A stretch of 64,000 nt of DNA from contig JANXCX010000011.1 of NCBI GenBank assembly GCA_025059535.1, forward strand, positions 62,001-126,000. The letters run 5' to 3'. Position numbers and translations under genes: made by a program. Below are positions 26,606-35,504 of the stretch, piece by piece. The notes under the pieces were generated by a model, which saw nothing but the letters and a program-made list of their open reading frames with translations, searched no databases and was not told the DNA's origin. Every line of letters begins with the position of its first letter. The stretch's first letter is position 1. Source of the stretch: Bacteroidia bacterium. GTDB lineage: Bacteria; Bacteroidota; Bacteroidia; SpSt-205.

Positions 26606-28590
26606 CCAGTCTCAGGCAGTAGGCGTAGAAGTTCTCGGCCGGCTTCTACCTGCTCACCTTCTCGGACGTAGACGGCTTCCACTGTGCCGGCTTCTTGGGC
26701 TTGGATGCGCTGTTCCATTTTCATAGAGACAAAGACAAGAAGGGTTTGGCCGGGTTTGACGGTATCGCCGGGCTGCACGAGTACCTTGAGCACTTGGCCC
26801 GGCATGGGAGCCTGATAGGTACCCGCCTTAAGCTCGGTACCTACTTCAGGAAAGCGCGGAAGGAGCTTAGCGTGCGTGCTGCCCACAGCCATGAGATGAA
26901 CCCAATACAGCTCCTCTTCCGCCGCTGAAGCCACATAGAGCGTCCAGCGGCGCTGGTCCCATTCGTAGGTGAGGTAGTAATCCGTGCGCTCTAGCAGATA
27001 GGCCGTCCCCTCCCACTCCTTACCTCGGCAGCGAAAAACTAGGCCTTCTAATCCCGCTACGCCAACGGTGTGGATTTCGCCCTGCAGCAGCCAGCCATAG
27101 GGAAGAGGGGCTTGGGGGGTATTGCGCCAGTTTAGGGGAAAAGTAGAAAGGAGCGCCCGAGAGCTGGCTTCCTGCATGAGCCGCCAGAGCGTCAGGCCTA
27201 CTAAACAGGCAGTCCGTTCGGCTTCCGCAAAGCGTCGCGCAGCTAAAAGATGCGGCCGCTCCGCTAAGAAGTGCGTCGTGTAGCGCCCCTCCAGAAAATC
27301 TGGCTCCTCTAGAAGCGTCTGCAGCAGGGGTAAGTTATGCTGGATGCCCAGACAAACCACCTGGCTTAGGGCGTAGCGAAGCCGCTGAAGCCCTTCGGCT
27401 CGGGTAGGGCCATGGACAATCAGCTTGGCTATCATGGCATCGTAATAGGACGAAATCGCCGTGCCACTTTCTACCGCTGCCTCTACGCGCAGGTAGGGTA
27501 GGTCAGGCACCTGCCAAAGGCGAATCAACCCCGTAGAAGGCGTAAAGTCCTGCGCCGGGTCTTCCGCATAGAGCCGCACTTCTATGGCATATCCTTCGGG
27601 CTGGAGGGCTTCAGGTTGAAGGGTAAGCGGCTCCCCCTGCGCTATCCGTATTTGCCATTCCACTAAATCCAGCCCCAGAATCATCTCCGTAACGGGATGC
27701 TCCACCTGAAGGCGCGTATTGACCTCCAGAAAGTAAAACGTCCCAGGGCCAGCGTACAGGAATTCCACCGTGCCGGCATTATCGTAGCGGAGGGCCCGGG
27801 CTAAACGCAGGGCCATTTCTCCCATCTCCTCCCGCTCAGCCGGCGAAAGGACCGGCGAAGGCGACTCCTCCACAATTTTTTGATAGCGGCGCTGGATGGT
27901 GCACTCCCGCTCCCGAAGGTGGATAAGGTTGCCGTGTTTATCCCCCAGGATTTGAATCTCTATGTGGCGCGCCGCAGGGAAATATTTTTCCAAAAGAAGC
28001 GCGCGATTTCCGAAGGCATATTCGGCTTCGCGCTGAGCGGCCAGAAAAGCCTCCGCAAAAGCCTCAGGCGTTTCTACGATGCGCATGCCTTTACCGCCAC
28101 CCCCGGCGGCGGCCTTAAGCAGGACGGGGAAGCCCAGCTTTTCAGCGGCCAACTGAAACTCTTCCAGTGTGGCGTCAGGTTTTTGAAAACCTGGAACGGT
28201 AGGCACACCTACGGATTGGGCTAGGGCTTTCGCTTCAGCCTTAGAGCCCATAGCCGCGATGGCGTCCGCATGCGGCCCTACAAAAATGAGCCCAGCCGCT
28301 GTTACAGCCCGCGCAAACTCCGCATTCTCCGCTAAGAAGCCATAGCCTGGATGAATAGCCTCTACCTTAGCTCGCTGCGCTACGTCCAATATCTTGGGAA
28401 TATTCAGATAGGTCTCAGGGGCGGCGTTCCCGCCTAATGGATAGGCCTCATCCGCCTCCCGTACAAAGGGATAAAAACGGTCCGCCTCGCTGTATATGGC
28501 TACCGTTTGAATGCCCATTTTACGGCAGGTGCGGATTATGCGCCGCGCAATCTCGCCCCGATTCGCAATAAGTAGCTTACGAATCCGCAT
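26602..28590 (-). CDS. acyl-CoA carboxylase biotin-carrying alpha subunit (probable methylcrotonyl-CoA carboxylase)
   Basis: A 662-residue biotin carboxylase fused to a C-terminal biotin carrier domain. The N-terminus is IRKLLIANRGEIARRIIRTC, the ATP-grasp core has AAAGGGGKGMR and EVNTRLQVEHPVTE, and biotin attaches to a lysine near 624 in SMKME (serine replaces the usual alanine before MKM). Stand-alone AccC is about 450 residues; the fused length matches the alpha subunits of methylcrotonyl-, propionyl- or geranyl-CoA carboxylase. With the following hydratase and preceding carboxyltransferase, the leucine pathway enzyme MccA/LiuD is most likely. It starts 5 bases after the carboxyltransferase stop. 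Confidence 0.9.
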   Translation of the reverse strand: MRIRKLLIANRGEIARRIIRTCRKMGIQTVAIYSEADRFYPFVREADEAYPLGGNAAPETYLNIPKILDVAQRAKVEAIHPGYGFLAENAEFARAVTAAGLIFVGPHADAIAAMGSKAEAKALAQSVGVPTVPGFQKPDATLEEFQLAAEKLGFPVLLKAAAGGGGKGMRIVETPEAFAEAFLAAQREAEYAFGNRALLLEKYFPAARHIEIQILGDKHGNLIHLRERECTIQRRYQKIVEESPSPVLSPAEREEMGEMALRLARALRYDNAGTVEFLYAGPGTFYFLEVNTRLQVEHPVTEMILGLDLVEWQIRIAQGEPLTLQPEALQPEGYAIEVRLYAEDPAQDFTPSTGLIRLWQVPDLPYLRVEAAVESGTAISSYYDAMIAKLIVHGPTRAEGLQRLRYALSQVVCLGIQHNLPLLQTLLEEPDFLEGRYTTHFLAERPHLLAARRFAEAERTACLVGLTLWRLMQEASSRALLSTFPLNWRNTPQAPLPYGWLLQGEIHTVGVAGLEGLVFRCRGKEWEGTAYLLERTDYYLTYEWDQRRWTLYVASAAEEELYWVHLMAVGSTHAKLLPRFPEVGTELKAGTYQAPMPGQVLKVLVQPGDTVKPGQTLLVFVSMKMEQRIQAQEAGTVEAVYVREGEQVEAGRELLRLLPETG

Positions 28591-28595
28591 AGCGC

Positions 28596-30233
28596 TCAGT
28601 GACGAAAAGTACCATACACGTGGGAGGGCTGGAAAGGCGCGCCATAGACTACGGAGAGGCAGATGCCCAGGTACTCGCGCGTGGCGCGTGGGTCAATTAC
28701 CGCATCATCCCACAGCTGGGCTGTGCTATACCAGGCGGTGGAGGTACGCTCCACTTCCCGAATGAGCTGTTCCCGAAAGGCCGCCGCCGCTTCGGGATCA
28801 TAGGGCAGGCCCAGGCGTTCCGCCGCTTGCCGTTGAATGATCTCCATTACCCCTGCCAGCTGCTCTGACCCCATAACCGCAATCCGGCTATTCGGATAGG
28901 CCAGAAGGAAGCGCGGCTGATAGGCCCGCCCCGCCATGGCATAGTTTCCGGCCCCATACGACGCACCCACCATAAGCGTAATATGCGGCACCTCGCTATT
29001 AGAGACGGCATTTATCATTTTAGCCCCCGCCCGAATTATGCCCTCCTGCTCATACTTCCGCCCCACGATGAAGCCTGTGATATTCTGGAGAAAGAGGATG
29101 GCTTTTTCCTCGCGATTGCACAGCTCAATAAAATGGGCCCCTTTATTGGCCGAGTCAGGGAAAAGCACGCCATTATTGGCGATAATCCCAACTGGATAGC
29201 CGTAGATTTCCGCCCAGCCCGTCACCAGCGTGCTACCCCAGGTTGGCTTGAACTCCAAGAAGCGGGAATCATCCACAATCCGCGTAATAAGCTCGCGTAT
29301 GTCAAAGGGATAGCGCGGGTCAGCGGGAATAATCTTTAGGAGGTCCTCGGCCTTATAGCGGGGCGGCTTGGGTACATGCGTAGGCCGAAAGTGCGGCCGT
29401 GGCGGATGCAGGTGGGCCACAAGCTCCCGCGCTTTCTGGATGGCCGCCAGCTCATTTTCCGCCAAAAAGTCCGCTAGGCCTGAGCGCGTCGCATGCATAT
29501 CCGCTCCCCCCAGCGTCTCCTCATCCACGATTTCGTTGGTAGCCACTTTCACCAGCGGTGGGCCGCCTAAGAACACCTTGGCTTGCCGTCGCACGAAGAT
29601 GGTATAGTCGCTCATGCCTGGCACATAGGCCCCCCCCGCCGTAGCGTTGCCCGTTACCACGGAAATAGTTATAAGGCCGCGCTTAGAACGGCGCGTAATC
29701 TCGCGAAAAATGGCCCCACCATAGTTGAAAATTTTGGCCTGCTCGGGTAGATCGGCGCCCGCCGACTCTACTAGATTGATGACGGGGAGGTGATTGTCCA
29801 TGGCGATCTCGGCCAGCCGCAGGCTTTTTTGGAGCGTTGGTTGGTCTATAGCGCCGCCTTTTTCGGTACCTACATTAGCGATAATCATCACCCAGCGCCC
29901 GGCCACAAGGCCAATTCCCCCTACCACAGTCCCGCCTGGCGAGGAGGTCTTACTGTCTAAGCCCGCTAAAGGAAGCAGCTCTAAAAAGGGCGAGCCTTCA
30001 TCCAAAAGGTACTCAATCCGCTCCCGGGCTAAAAATTTGCCCTCCTGACGGGCTTTCTGAATATGCTTTTCTTTGCCTTGGAAAAGGGCCGCCTGATAAT
30101 GCGTATGTAGGGTTTCTATCAGGGCGCGCATTTGGGCTTCATTTTCAGCGGTACGCTCATCGGGCCGCCAGCGGCTGGGAAGCACCGGAAAAGGCGGCAC
30201 ACGCTCTAACCCTTCACGAACCAAAAGGGTCAT
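28596..30233 (-). CDS. acyl-CoA carboxylase carboxyltransferase beta subunit (probable methylcrotonyl-CoA carboxylase)
   Basis: A 545-residue carboxyltransferase that moves carboxyl from biotin to an acyl-CoA. It contains ARERIEYLLDEGSPFLEL, GATAGGAYVPGMSDYTIFV-like segments (residues about 195-215), an FLQNITGFIVGRKYEQ motif and QPRFLLAYPNSRIAVMG. These long conserved blocks and the length are typical of MCC beta (LiuB). It begins a three-gene operon with the biotin subunit and the hydratase. The ATG at 30233 is only 7 bases after the stop of a TonB receptor pseudogene; the nearest promoter-like sequence is TATTTTTA at 30242-30249, one base off consensus, overlapping the pseudogene stop. Confidence 0.9.
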   Translation of the reverse strand: MTLLVREGLERVPPFPVLPSRWRPDERTAENEAQMRALIETLHTHYQAALFQGKEKHIQKARQEGKFLARERIEYLLDEGSPFLELLPLAGLDSKTSSPGGTVVGGIGLVAGRWVMIIANVGTEKGGAIDQPTLQKSLRLAEIAMDNHLPVINLVESAGADLPEQAKIFNYGGAIFREITRRSKRGLITISVVTGNATAGGAYVPGMSDYTIFVRRQAKVFLGGPPLVKVATNEIVDEETLGGADMHATRSGLADFLAENELAAIQKARELVAHLHPPRPHFRPTHVPKPPRYKAEDLLKIIPADPRYPFDIRELITRIVDDSRFLEFKPTWGSTLVTGWAEIYGYPVGIIANNGVLFPDSANKGAHFIELCNREEKAILFLQNITGFIVGRKYEQEGIIRAGAKMINAVSNSEVPHITLMVGASYGAGNYAMAGRAYQPRFLLAYPNSRIAVMGSEQLAGVMEIIQRQAAERLGLPYDPEAAAAFREQLIREVERTSTAWYSTAQLWDDAVIDPRATREYLGICLSVVYGAPFQPSHVYGTFRH

Positions 30234-30240
30234 ATACCCA

Positions 30241-33197
30241 CTAAAAATAGTATAAAGCGCCTAACCCAGGTCCTCTTGGCACTTCCACATGGCGATTATT
30301 CAGTACATTCTGGCCACCTATACGAAAGGTACTGTGCAGCTTGGGCAGACGATAGGAGAACTGCACATCCACAAGCTGCTAAGTAGGAATAATCTGAGAG
30401 TAGAAAGACTCTTCAAAGAGGTAGGCATTTATCCAGCGGTAGCCGATAGCAAAGCCCAAACGCTTATTAGGAAGGAGCTCGCGGGCAGTAAGGTAGAGAT
30501 TGGCCTTATAGCGGGGCGTGTTGAAGCTTGCCAGCAGCTTATCCAGCTTGGCCTCTTCGCTGAGGATAATCTCGGCGTAGGTAAAGTTGCTGTTTAGAAA
30601 AAACTGGCGCGTCAGGCTGTATTGAAGCGTCAGGGCTAAGTGGTGCGTATAGACCGGTGTAGAGGTATTGAAGAAGCGGCGGTAAGAGGTATAGGCACTT
30701 ACCGCCACCGAGTCGGGCGTGAGGCGCCCCACATACCAGGAGCCATCTGGCTGGCGAAAGCGGCGCGGCCCATAAAAATCCACCATCGACATGAAATTGG
30801 TAAAGCGCGAGTAGGCGTAGTCTATATCTATGAAGAGCCTATCGCCAATAAGATGGCGCGTGCCCACTTCAAAGGCGGCTACTTTCTCGAGCTTGATTTC
30901 GCCCATAGGAAGGGTACGCAAAAGGTCAGCATAATCGCTGGGATTATTGCTACCGCGCGTGCGATTAGTAAGAGAGTCTCGAAAGGCTTGCACCGACTCA
31001 GCAGAATAGTTATTATCCCTTATGCCGTAGGCTTGGGTGAATTGCTCCAACGCCCCTATGTAGCGAAAGCGGCCTACCTCTAGGTCTATATATTGGGCCT
31101 GGAGGGTAGGCATACGAAAGCCTACTTGATACGCCGCACGGACTATGTGCCGCTTTTTAGGGTCTATAGCCATAAGAAAAGCTAGGCGCGACGTGAGATT
31201 TCCGCGAAAGTTTCTATTTTTATCGTAGCGAAGTGAGCCTTGGAGGCGAAGGCGATCGACCCAGAGAGGCTTAGTAGCCTGAAGGAAAATACCATATTCA
31301 TCTACCCGTATAGGCGCCGCCGTATCAGCGAAAATAGTGCCTTTGGAATTCATGAGAAAGTAGCGGTAGTTGCCTCCTATTAGGACTTGTATCCACTGCA
31401 AGTAGGGCGTGAAGTCGTATTGCCCTTCTAGGTGGTAGAGGGCACTGCGGTCGTAGAAGGCGGCACCGCCTTGGGCGAAGTTAGCGCGGTCAGTTACTTC
31501 CCGAAGCCGGCGCCGAAAGTCCTCCGTACCGGGCTGAGGTCGGGACCCTCCCCCCATAAGGTAAGCAAAGGGCGAACCTATAAGACGCAGAGGTTCCTCT
31601 AAGGCCTGGGGCCGGTCTGAGTCGGCAAATGCACGCGCCGCTGCATGATCACCGCCTCGGGGAATGCCAAGCGCCTCTGGATCAACACCCGCCGCCTCCG
31701 CAATGCGCCGCATTTGTCCCGTATAAGTTAGAACATACTGGGCTAGCCAGTTGATATGCGGCTTTACGCTACTAAGGAGATTAAGCGCCGCCAAGCGGCT
31801 ATCAAAGCTTTTCCCCGAGTTTTCTAAAAGCGCATAGCCCCATATACGGAAGTTAGGGCTGCTGGCTTCCAGCTTATTGACCGCAAAGAGAAAGTCCTGC
31901 AGGCTAAACCTATTAGGACCCTGGTAAACCGTAGCGCCAGTGGAGAGAAAGGCGTTATAGCTCAGCTGAAGGCGGTCCCTGAGGCGGTAATAGAGCCCGC
32001 CATAAAGTTTGCCTACGCGTGTGTCGTACTGGATGATTTCCCGTTCCCAGTAGCCTGTACGGGCTAGATAAAAGCTAAGGTCATTTGGATTGTCGGGCAG
32101 CCCTCCCCCTAAGATAAGGCCAAGCTGATTAGCAATCGCCTGCACCGTAGCGGGGTCAATGCGGGCCTCATCGCCATGGCGATTTACGGCATCGTAGCCA
32201 GGATTATTTGGCCCCGATACAGCATAAAGGCCCAGAGCCCCCGCATAAACTCCCATATCGGTCCCATTCTGGGCTATCCAGTCATGCGCACTAAACCAGT
32301 TAGCATATACTTTGAAGCCCAGCCGATTATTCCATGCCTTAGCATAGCGAAGCGCTACCTCATATAGCGGCTGTGGCGTAGTATCGCGCCCATCTAAATG
32401 ATTCACGCCCAGGCGCACCGAACTGGAAAAGCCCGGAAAACGGAAAGGATCTTTGGTATGCACATTTAGAATACCGCTAAAGGCATTAGGGCCATACAGC
32501 GCCGAAGCAGGGCCCGGCAGCAGCTCTATACTCTCTACATCTAAATCGCCCGAATTAGAAATCACCGATATAGGAAAATTCAAGGCGGGCGCCTGCATTT
32601 CTATTCCATCTAGTCGCTAGGCAAAGCGCGGATTAGTCGTGGAGTTGAAGCCGCGCGTATTGATTACTTGAAAGGTAAGGCTGGAGGAGACCTGCTCCAC
32701 GCCTTTGAGGAAAGTGATATTTTGGAAAAAATTTATGCCGGGGGCCTCGCCTATCTCACGGGCGCTCATTTTGAGGACGGTTACAGGGGATTCCATAACG
32801 GTCTCGCTTACGCGGCTGGCGGAGATGACTACCTCTTGGGCCCGCACCCCCGTCTCCCGCAGCCTAATGGTGAGCGGCTTATCTACCTCTTGCAGGCGAA
32901 GTGAAAGGCTCTGTATCTCGTAGCCGACAAAAGAGACCTCTAAAGTAAATGGGTCAGGCGGTTTGAGGAGCGTCAGACGAAAACTCCCATCAAGCTGTAC
33001 TACTGTACCTTGGATGGTACCAGCTACCTTGACATAGGCCCCCGGTAGGGGTTCATCCTGCTCCGAAAGGACCTTTCCCTGAAGCGTTATGGAAGGAGGA
33101 GCTTCAGGTCTAGGAGAGACAGATGGAGCCGGGCACGGAGCCGTTCTTCCTGGGCCCACAACCCTATACCTACCAGAAATAAACCTCACCGGATCAT
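30241..33197 (-). pseudogene. TonB-dependent receptor, inactivated by two ambers, one opal and a frameshift
   Basis: The intended gene runs from ATG 33197 (5 bases after a TACTTTTG promoter) to TAG 30241. The start encodes MIR, then TGA (33186-33188), then GLFLVGIGLWAQ, a signal peptide like others in this window except that its third-plus-one codon (probably TGG) is now TGA. Between about 33165 and 33100 the frame shifts, consistent with loss of one base, into the frame that encodes ITLQGKVLSEQDEPLPGAYV (CarboxypepD_reg domain) and the plug. In that frame TAG occurs at 32617-32619, where NPRFA-stop-RLDGIE suggests a former glutamine, and at 30379-30381, IIPT-stop-QLVDVQ. Codons between and after the stops (SYRLPKLHSTFRIGG, ending GALYYF) are still receptor-like. 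Four lesions indicate a recent pseudogene. Confidence 0.85.
30242..30249 (-). promoter_or_regulatory. possible variant promoter element for the carboxylase operon
   Basis: TATTTTTA differs from TAnnTTTG at the last base and lies 8 bases before the ATG at 30233. It overlaps the last codons of the receptor pseudogene. Weak evidence. Confidence 0.35.
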
Positions 33198-33202
33198 TGC
33201 CT

Positions 33203-33210
33203 CAAAAGTA
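33203..33210 (-). promoter_or_regulatory. TAnnTTTG promoter element of the receptor pseudogene
   Basis: TACTTTTG, 5 bases before ATG 33197 and 1 base after the stop codon of the preceding gene. The element remains intact although the gene is dead. Confidence 0.65.
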
Positions 33211-33211
33211 A

Positions 33212-33796
33212 CTAATCAGTGTATTCTAGCTCCTCTTCTAAGCCTGTCTCCCAGGTGAGGGTATCTGCGCCGAACGAGGAAAGTTCTATCTCAGAGAGGG
33301 GCGGGCCGAGCTCATTTTCCTCTGGCAGGGGTATGGAGAGTGTATCGGCTTCGGGAAAAGGGGCCAGCTCTACTTCAAGTTCAGGTTCAGAGGGCGGCGC
33401 TGGCTGCCGCTGGGCTAGCAGGGCGTTATGATAGGCGCGCAGAGCGGCAACGGTCGTATAGGGCGGAGCGGCGATATACAAGCGACTTTTGGCCCAAGGC
33501 CGGGCAGGGCTACGTGGAAAATGGACACTCAGAAGATAGAACCCTGGGCGCGCCAGCAGGATGGCCGTTCGGCCTACGCCGCTTGCATGCGGTAGAAGCC
33601 GCGCCCGTCCCACGATACCTAGCGCATTCCTTACTACAAGCCAGAAAGTGTCGCGCCGATGGATAGGGGGAGGCTGGTACTCTACATATATCTTGCCCGC
33701 TGGGAGGAGGGTCTCGGCTAGGGCTAGCCGGCCATCCGCCCGTAGGCTCCGCCCTACAAGGAGCAGCTGCAGCCAGGTGATTAAGCCAAAGAGCAC
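33212..33796 (-). CDS. predicted exported protein with acidic tail, unknown function
   Basis: About 194 residues. The N-terminal MLFGLITWLQLLLVGRSLRA looks like a signal peptide. A beta-rich middle region (DTFWLVVRNALGIVGRARLL and AILLARPGFYLLSVHFPRS) is followed by a 60-residue acidic, proline-rich and low-complexity tail ending EEELEYTD. No family is recognised. The GTG at 33796 lies one base after the stop of the thioredoxin-fold gene and gives a sensible signal peptide, so it is preferred to an upstream ATG at 33862. Co-transcription with that gene is likely. Confidence 0.6.
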   Translation of the reverse strand: MLFGLITWLQLLLVGRSLRADGRLALAETLLPAGKIYVEYQPPPIHRRDTFWLVVRNALGIVGRARLLPHASGVGRTAILLARPGFYLLSVHFPRSPARPWAKSRLYIAAPPYTTVAALRAYHNALLAQRQPAPPSEPELEVELAPFPEADTLSIPLPEENELGPPLSEIELSSFGADTLTWETGLEEELEYTD

Positions 33797-33797
33797 C

Positions 33798-34349
33798 TCA
33801 AACCGCTTTCCACTTGATGGAACAGCCCATGGCGGGGTGCTGGGGCATAGGCGGCGGCGCACCCGCTAAGAGCGCCTCCAGGGCCATCCGCAATTCCTGA
33901 CGCTGTACGGCCGCAGGCTCCTTCCAATTGTCATCCAGCCGACCATGATAGTAAAGGCGGTGTTGGGCATCATACACGAAAAACTCCGGCGTGCAAACTG
34001 CGCCGAAGGCGCGGGCCACCTCCTGCGTAGCGTCAAAAAGAATAGGGAAGGGGTAGCCTTTCGTGCGCGTGCGCCGGCAAAGGGCCTCTGGCGAGTCCTC
34101 CTCGGGGCAAAGGGTAGGATCATTAGCCGCAATCCCTACCCACCGAATCCCACGCGGAATAAACTCCCGAGCTAATGCCAGCATCCGATCCTCTATGGCC
34201 TGCACGTACGGACAATGGCCGCAGGTGAAAACTACGACCACCGGCGCCCCCTGAAGGTGTCGTGAGTCCCAGGGCTCCCCACATACACTCAGAAGCACAA
34301 AAGAAGGCATAGGGAGGCCCAGCTTTATCTCAGCGGCATAGGTAGGCAT
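33798..34349 (-). CDS. thioredoxin-fold protein (AhpC/TSA-like redoxin)
   Basis: A 183-residue protein with a peroxiredoxin/ResA-like fold: the start [22 protein letters not shown], the active-site segment [13 protein letters not shown] carrying CxxC near residues 43-46, GIAANDP, and the cis-proline region [10 protein letters not shown]. No signal peptide is apparent, so it is likely cytosolic. It resembles the Bacteroidota proteins often annotated as thioredoxin-family or redoxin; the substrate is unknown. The ATG at 34349 is 4 bases after a TACTTTTG element that lies back to back with the nuoB promoter. Confidence 0.85.
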   Translation of the reverse strand: MPTYAAEIKLGLPMPSFVLLSVCGEPWDSRHLQGAPVVVVFTCGHCPYVQAIEDRMLALAREFIPRGIRWVGIAANDPTLCPEEDSPEALCRRTRTKGYPFPILFDATQEVARAFGAVCTPEFFVYDAQHRLYYHGRLDDNWKEPAAVQRQELRMALEALLAGAPPPMPQHPAMGCSIKWKAV

Positions 34350-34353
34350 CCTT

Positions 34354-34361
34354 CAAAAGTA
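34354..34361 (-). promoter_or_regulatory. TAnnTTTG promoter element for the thioredoxin-fold gene
   Basis: TACTTTTG, 4 bases before ATG 34349. One base separates it from the oppositely directed element at 34363-34370. Confidence 0.75.
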
Positions 34362-34362
34362 C

Positions 34363-34370
34363 TATTTTTG
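34363..34370 (+). promoter_or_regulatory. TAnnTTTG promoter element for nuoB
   Basis: TATTTTTG, 13 bases before ATG 34384. It faces away from the element at 34354-34361 with a single base between them. Confidence 0.65.
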
Positions 34371-34383
34371 TAATAAACCTCCA

Positions 34384-34839
34384 ATGAAAGATGGCGCGGC
34401 TGGCGTAGTGCTGTGGGATCTGGAATCTGCGCTGCGGTGGGCGGAAAGCCGCTCTATTTGGCCGCTGACCTTCGGGCTGGCCTGTTGTGCTATAGAAATG
34501 ATGGGAGCATTCGCTAGTCACTTTGACTTAGAGCGCTTCGGTATTTTTCCCCGTGCTTCGCCCCGCCAAGCCGACCTTATGATTGTCTCGGGGACCGTTA
34601 CGGCGAAAATGGCCGAACGCATTCGTCAGCTCTATGAGCAGATGCCGACACCGCGCTATGTAATTGCCATGGGAGCTTGTGCTACAGCGGGTGGGCCCTA
34701 CTGGCAGCACGGCTATCACGTAGTCAAAGGCGTGGATAAAGTGATTCCCGTAGATATATATGTCCCCGGTTGTCCGCCACGCCCTGAGGCCCTTATTGAC
34801 GGGATTTTGAAGTTGCGGGAAAAGATCGAGCGCGGCTAA
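34384..34839 (+). CDS. nuoB: NADH-quinone oxidoreductase subunit B (solitary)
   Basis: NuoB carries the terminal iron-sulphur cluster N2 of complex I, next to the quinone site. All four cluster ligands are present: C34-C35 in [11 protein letters not shown]99 in [11 protein letters not shown] and C130 in [11 protein letters not shown]. The [18 protein letters not shown] segment is also canonical. Length 151 aa is normal for a compact NuoB. No nuoA, nuoC, nuoD or other complex I gene lies in the window; the next gene is a pseudouridine synthase overlapping its stop by one base. Complex I genes are usually clustered, so this copy is either dispersed or belongs to a related complex. Confidence 0.92.
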   Translation: MKDGAAGVVLWDLESALRWAESRSIWPLTFGLACCAIEMMGAFASHFDLERFGIFPRASPRQADLMIVSGTVTAKMAERIRQLYEQMPTPRYVIAMGACATAGGPYWQHGYHVVKGVDKVIPVDIYVPGCPPRPEALIDGILKLREKIERG

Positions 34840-35495
34840 TGGAACCAAAGATTTTGGCCCAAACGCCCCAGGATTTGGTGCTTCTCAAGCCGGCGGGGAT
34901 GCCGGCGCAGGCGGATGCCACGGGGGATTTAGACCTTCTGCGCTGGGCTCAAGCCAAAACGGGCGAAAAGCTCTATTTAGTCCATCGCTTAGACCGGCCG
35001 GTAGGCGGGGTAATGCTTCTGGCGCGTCAGGCTGCGCGCGCGGCCTATTGGAGTCGCCGCTTTCGGCAGCATAAAGTGCGAAAAGCCTACTTAGCTATTA
35101 CCCAGCCGCCTATCTACCCACCCTTTGGCCAGCTGACCCACTACCTGCGTAAAGACCCGCAGCGCCATCGGGCTATAATCTCGCTCCAGCCCTTTCCCCA
35201 GGCCCAGCTTGCCCGCCTTCAATACCAGACTTTAGCCGAGCGGGAAGGGCATGCCCTCCTACTTATTGAGCCTCAGACAGGCCGCTTTCATCAAATTCGA
35301 GCCCAGCTGGCCGCCTTAGGCAGTCCCATAATCGGGGATGTAAAGTATGGCTACTTGCCGCCAGCCCCTGATCCACATAGCATAGCCCTATGGGCCTGGC
35401 GCTTAGAGGATTGGGTAGCCCCTCCCCCTCTTTCACCCTTTCCTTGGCAGCTTTTTGCCCCAATCCTAAAAAAATTTTTCCTCCCAACTTCCTAA
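34839..35495 (+). CDS. RluA-family pseudouridine synthase
   Basis: A compact 218-residue member of the RluA family, which isomerises uridine in rRNA or tRNA. The catalytic segment is LVHRLDRPVGG (aspartate after HRL), and QTGRFHQIRAQLAALG with GDVKYG forms the rest of the active site. There is no N-terminal S4 domain, so it resembles TruC-like short forms. The target uridine is unknown. Its ATG overlaps the nuoB TAA by one base, making co-translation likely although the functions are unrelated. Confidence 0.85.
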   Translation: MEPKILAQTPQDLVLLKPAGMPAQADATGDLDLLRWAQAKTGEKLYLVHRLDRPVGGVMLLARQAARAAYWSRRFRQHKVRKAYLAITQPPIYPPFGQLTHYLRKDPQRHRAIISLQPFPQAQLARLQYQTLAEREGHALLLIEPQTGRFHQIRAQLAALGSPIIGDVKYGYLPPAPDPHSIALWAWRLEDWVAPPPLSPFPWQLFAPILKKFFLPTS

Positions 35496-35500
35496 CTTCG
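35493..35500 (+). promoter_or_regulatory. variant promoter element for htpG
   Basis: TAACTTCG has one mismatch to TAnnTTTG and the common 4-base spacing to the ATG at 35505. It overlaps the end of the upstream synthase. Moderate to weak evidence. Confidence 0.4.
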
Positions 35501-35504
35501 TCCT

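Noticed and set aside
30241-33197. Reading the in-frame TAG codons of the TonB receptor as sense (stop-codon recoding or suppression)
   Set aside because: Other genes in the window end normally at TAG (for example at 1579, 16295 and 42088), the same gene also has a TGA and a frame change, and no suppressor tRNA is seen. Decay explains all lesions together.
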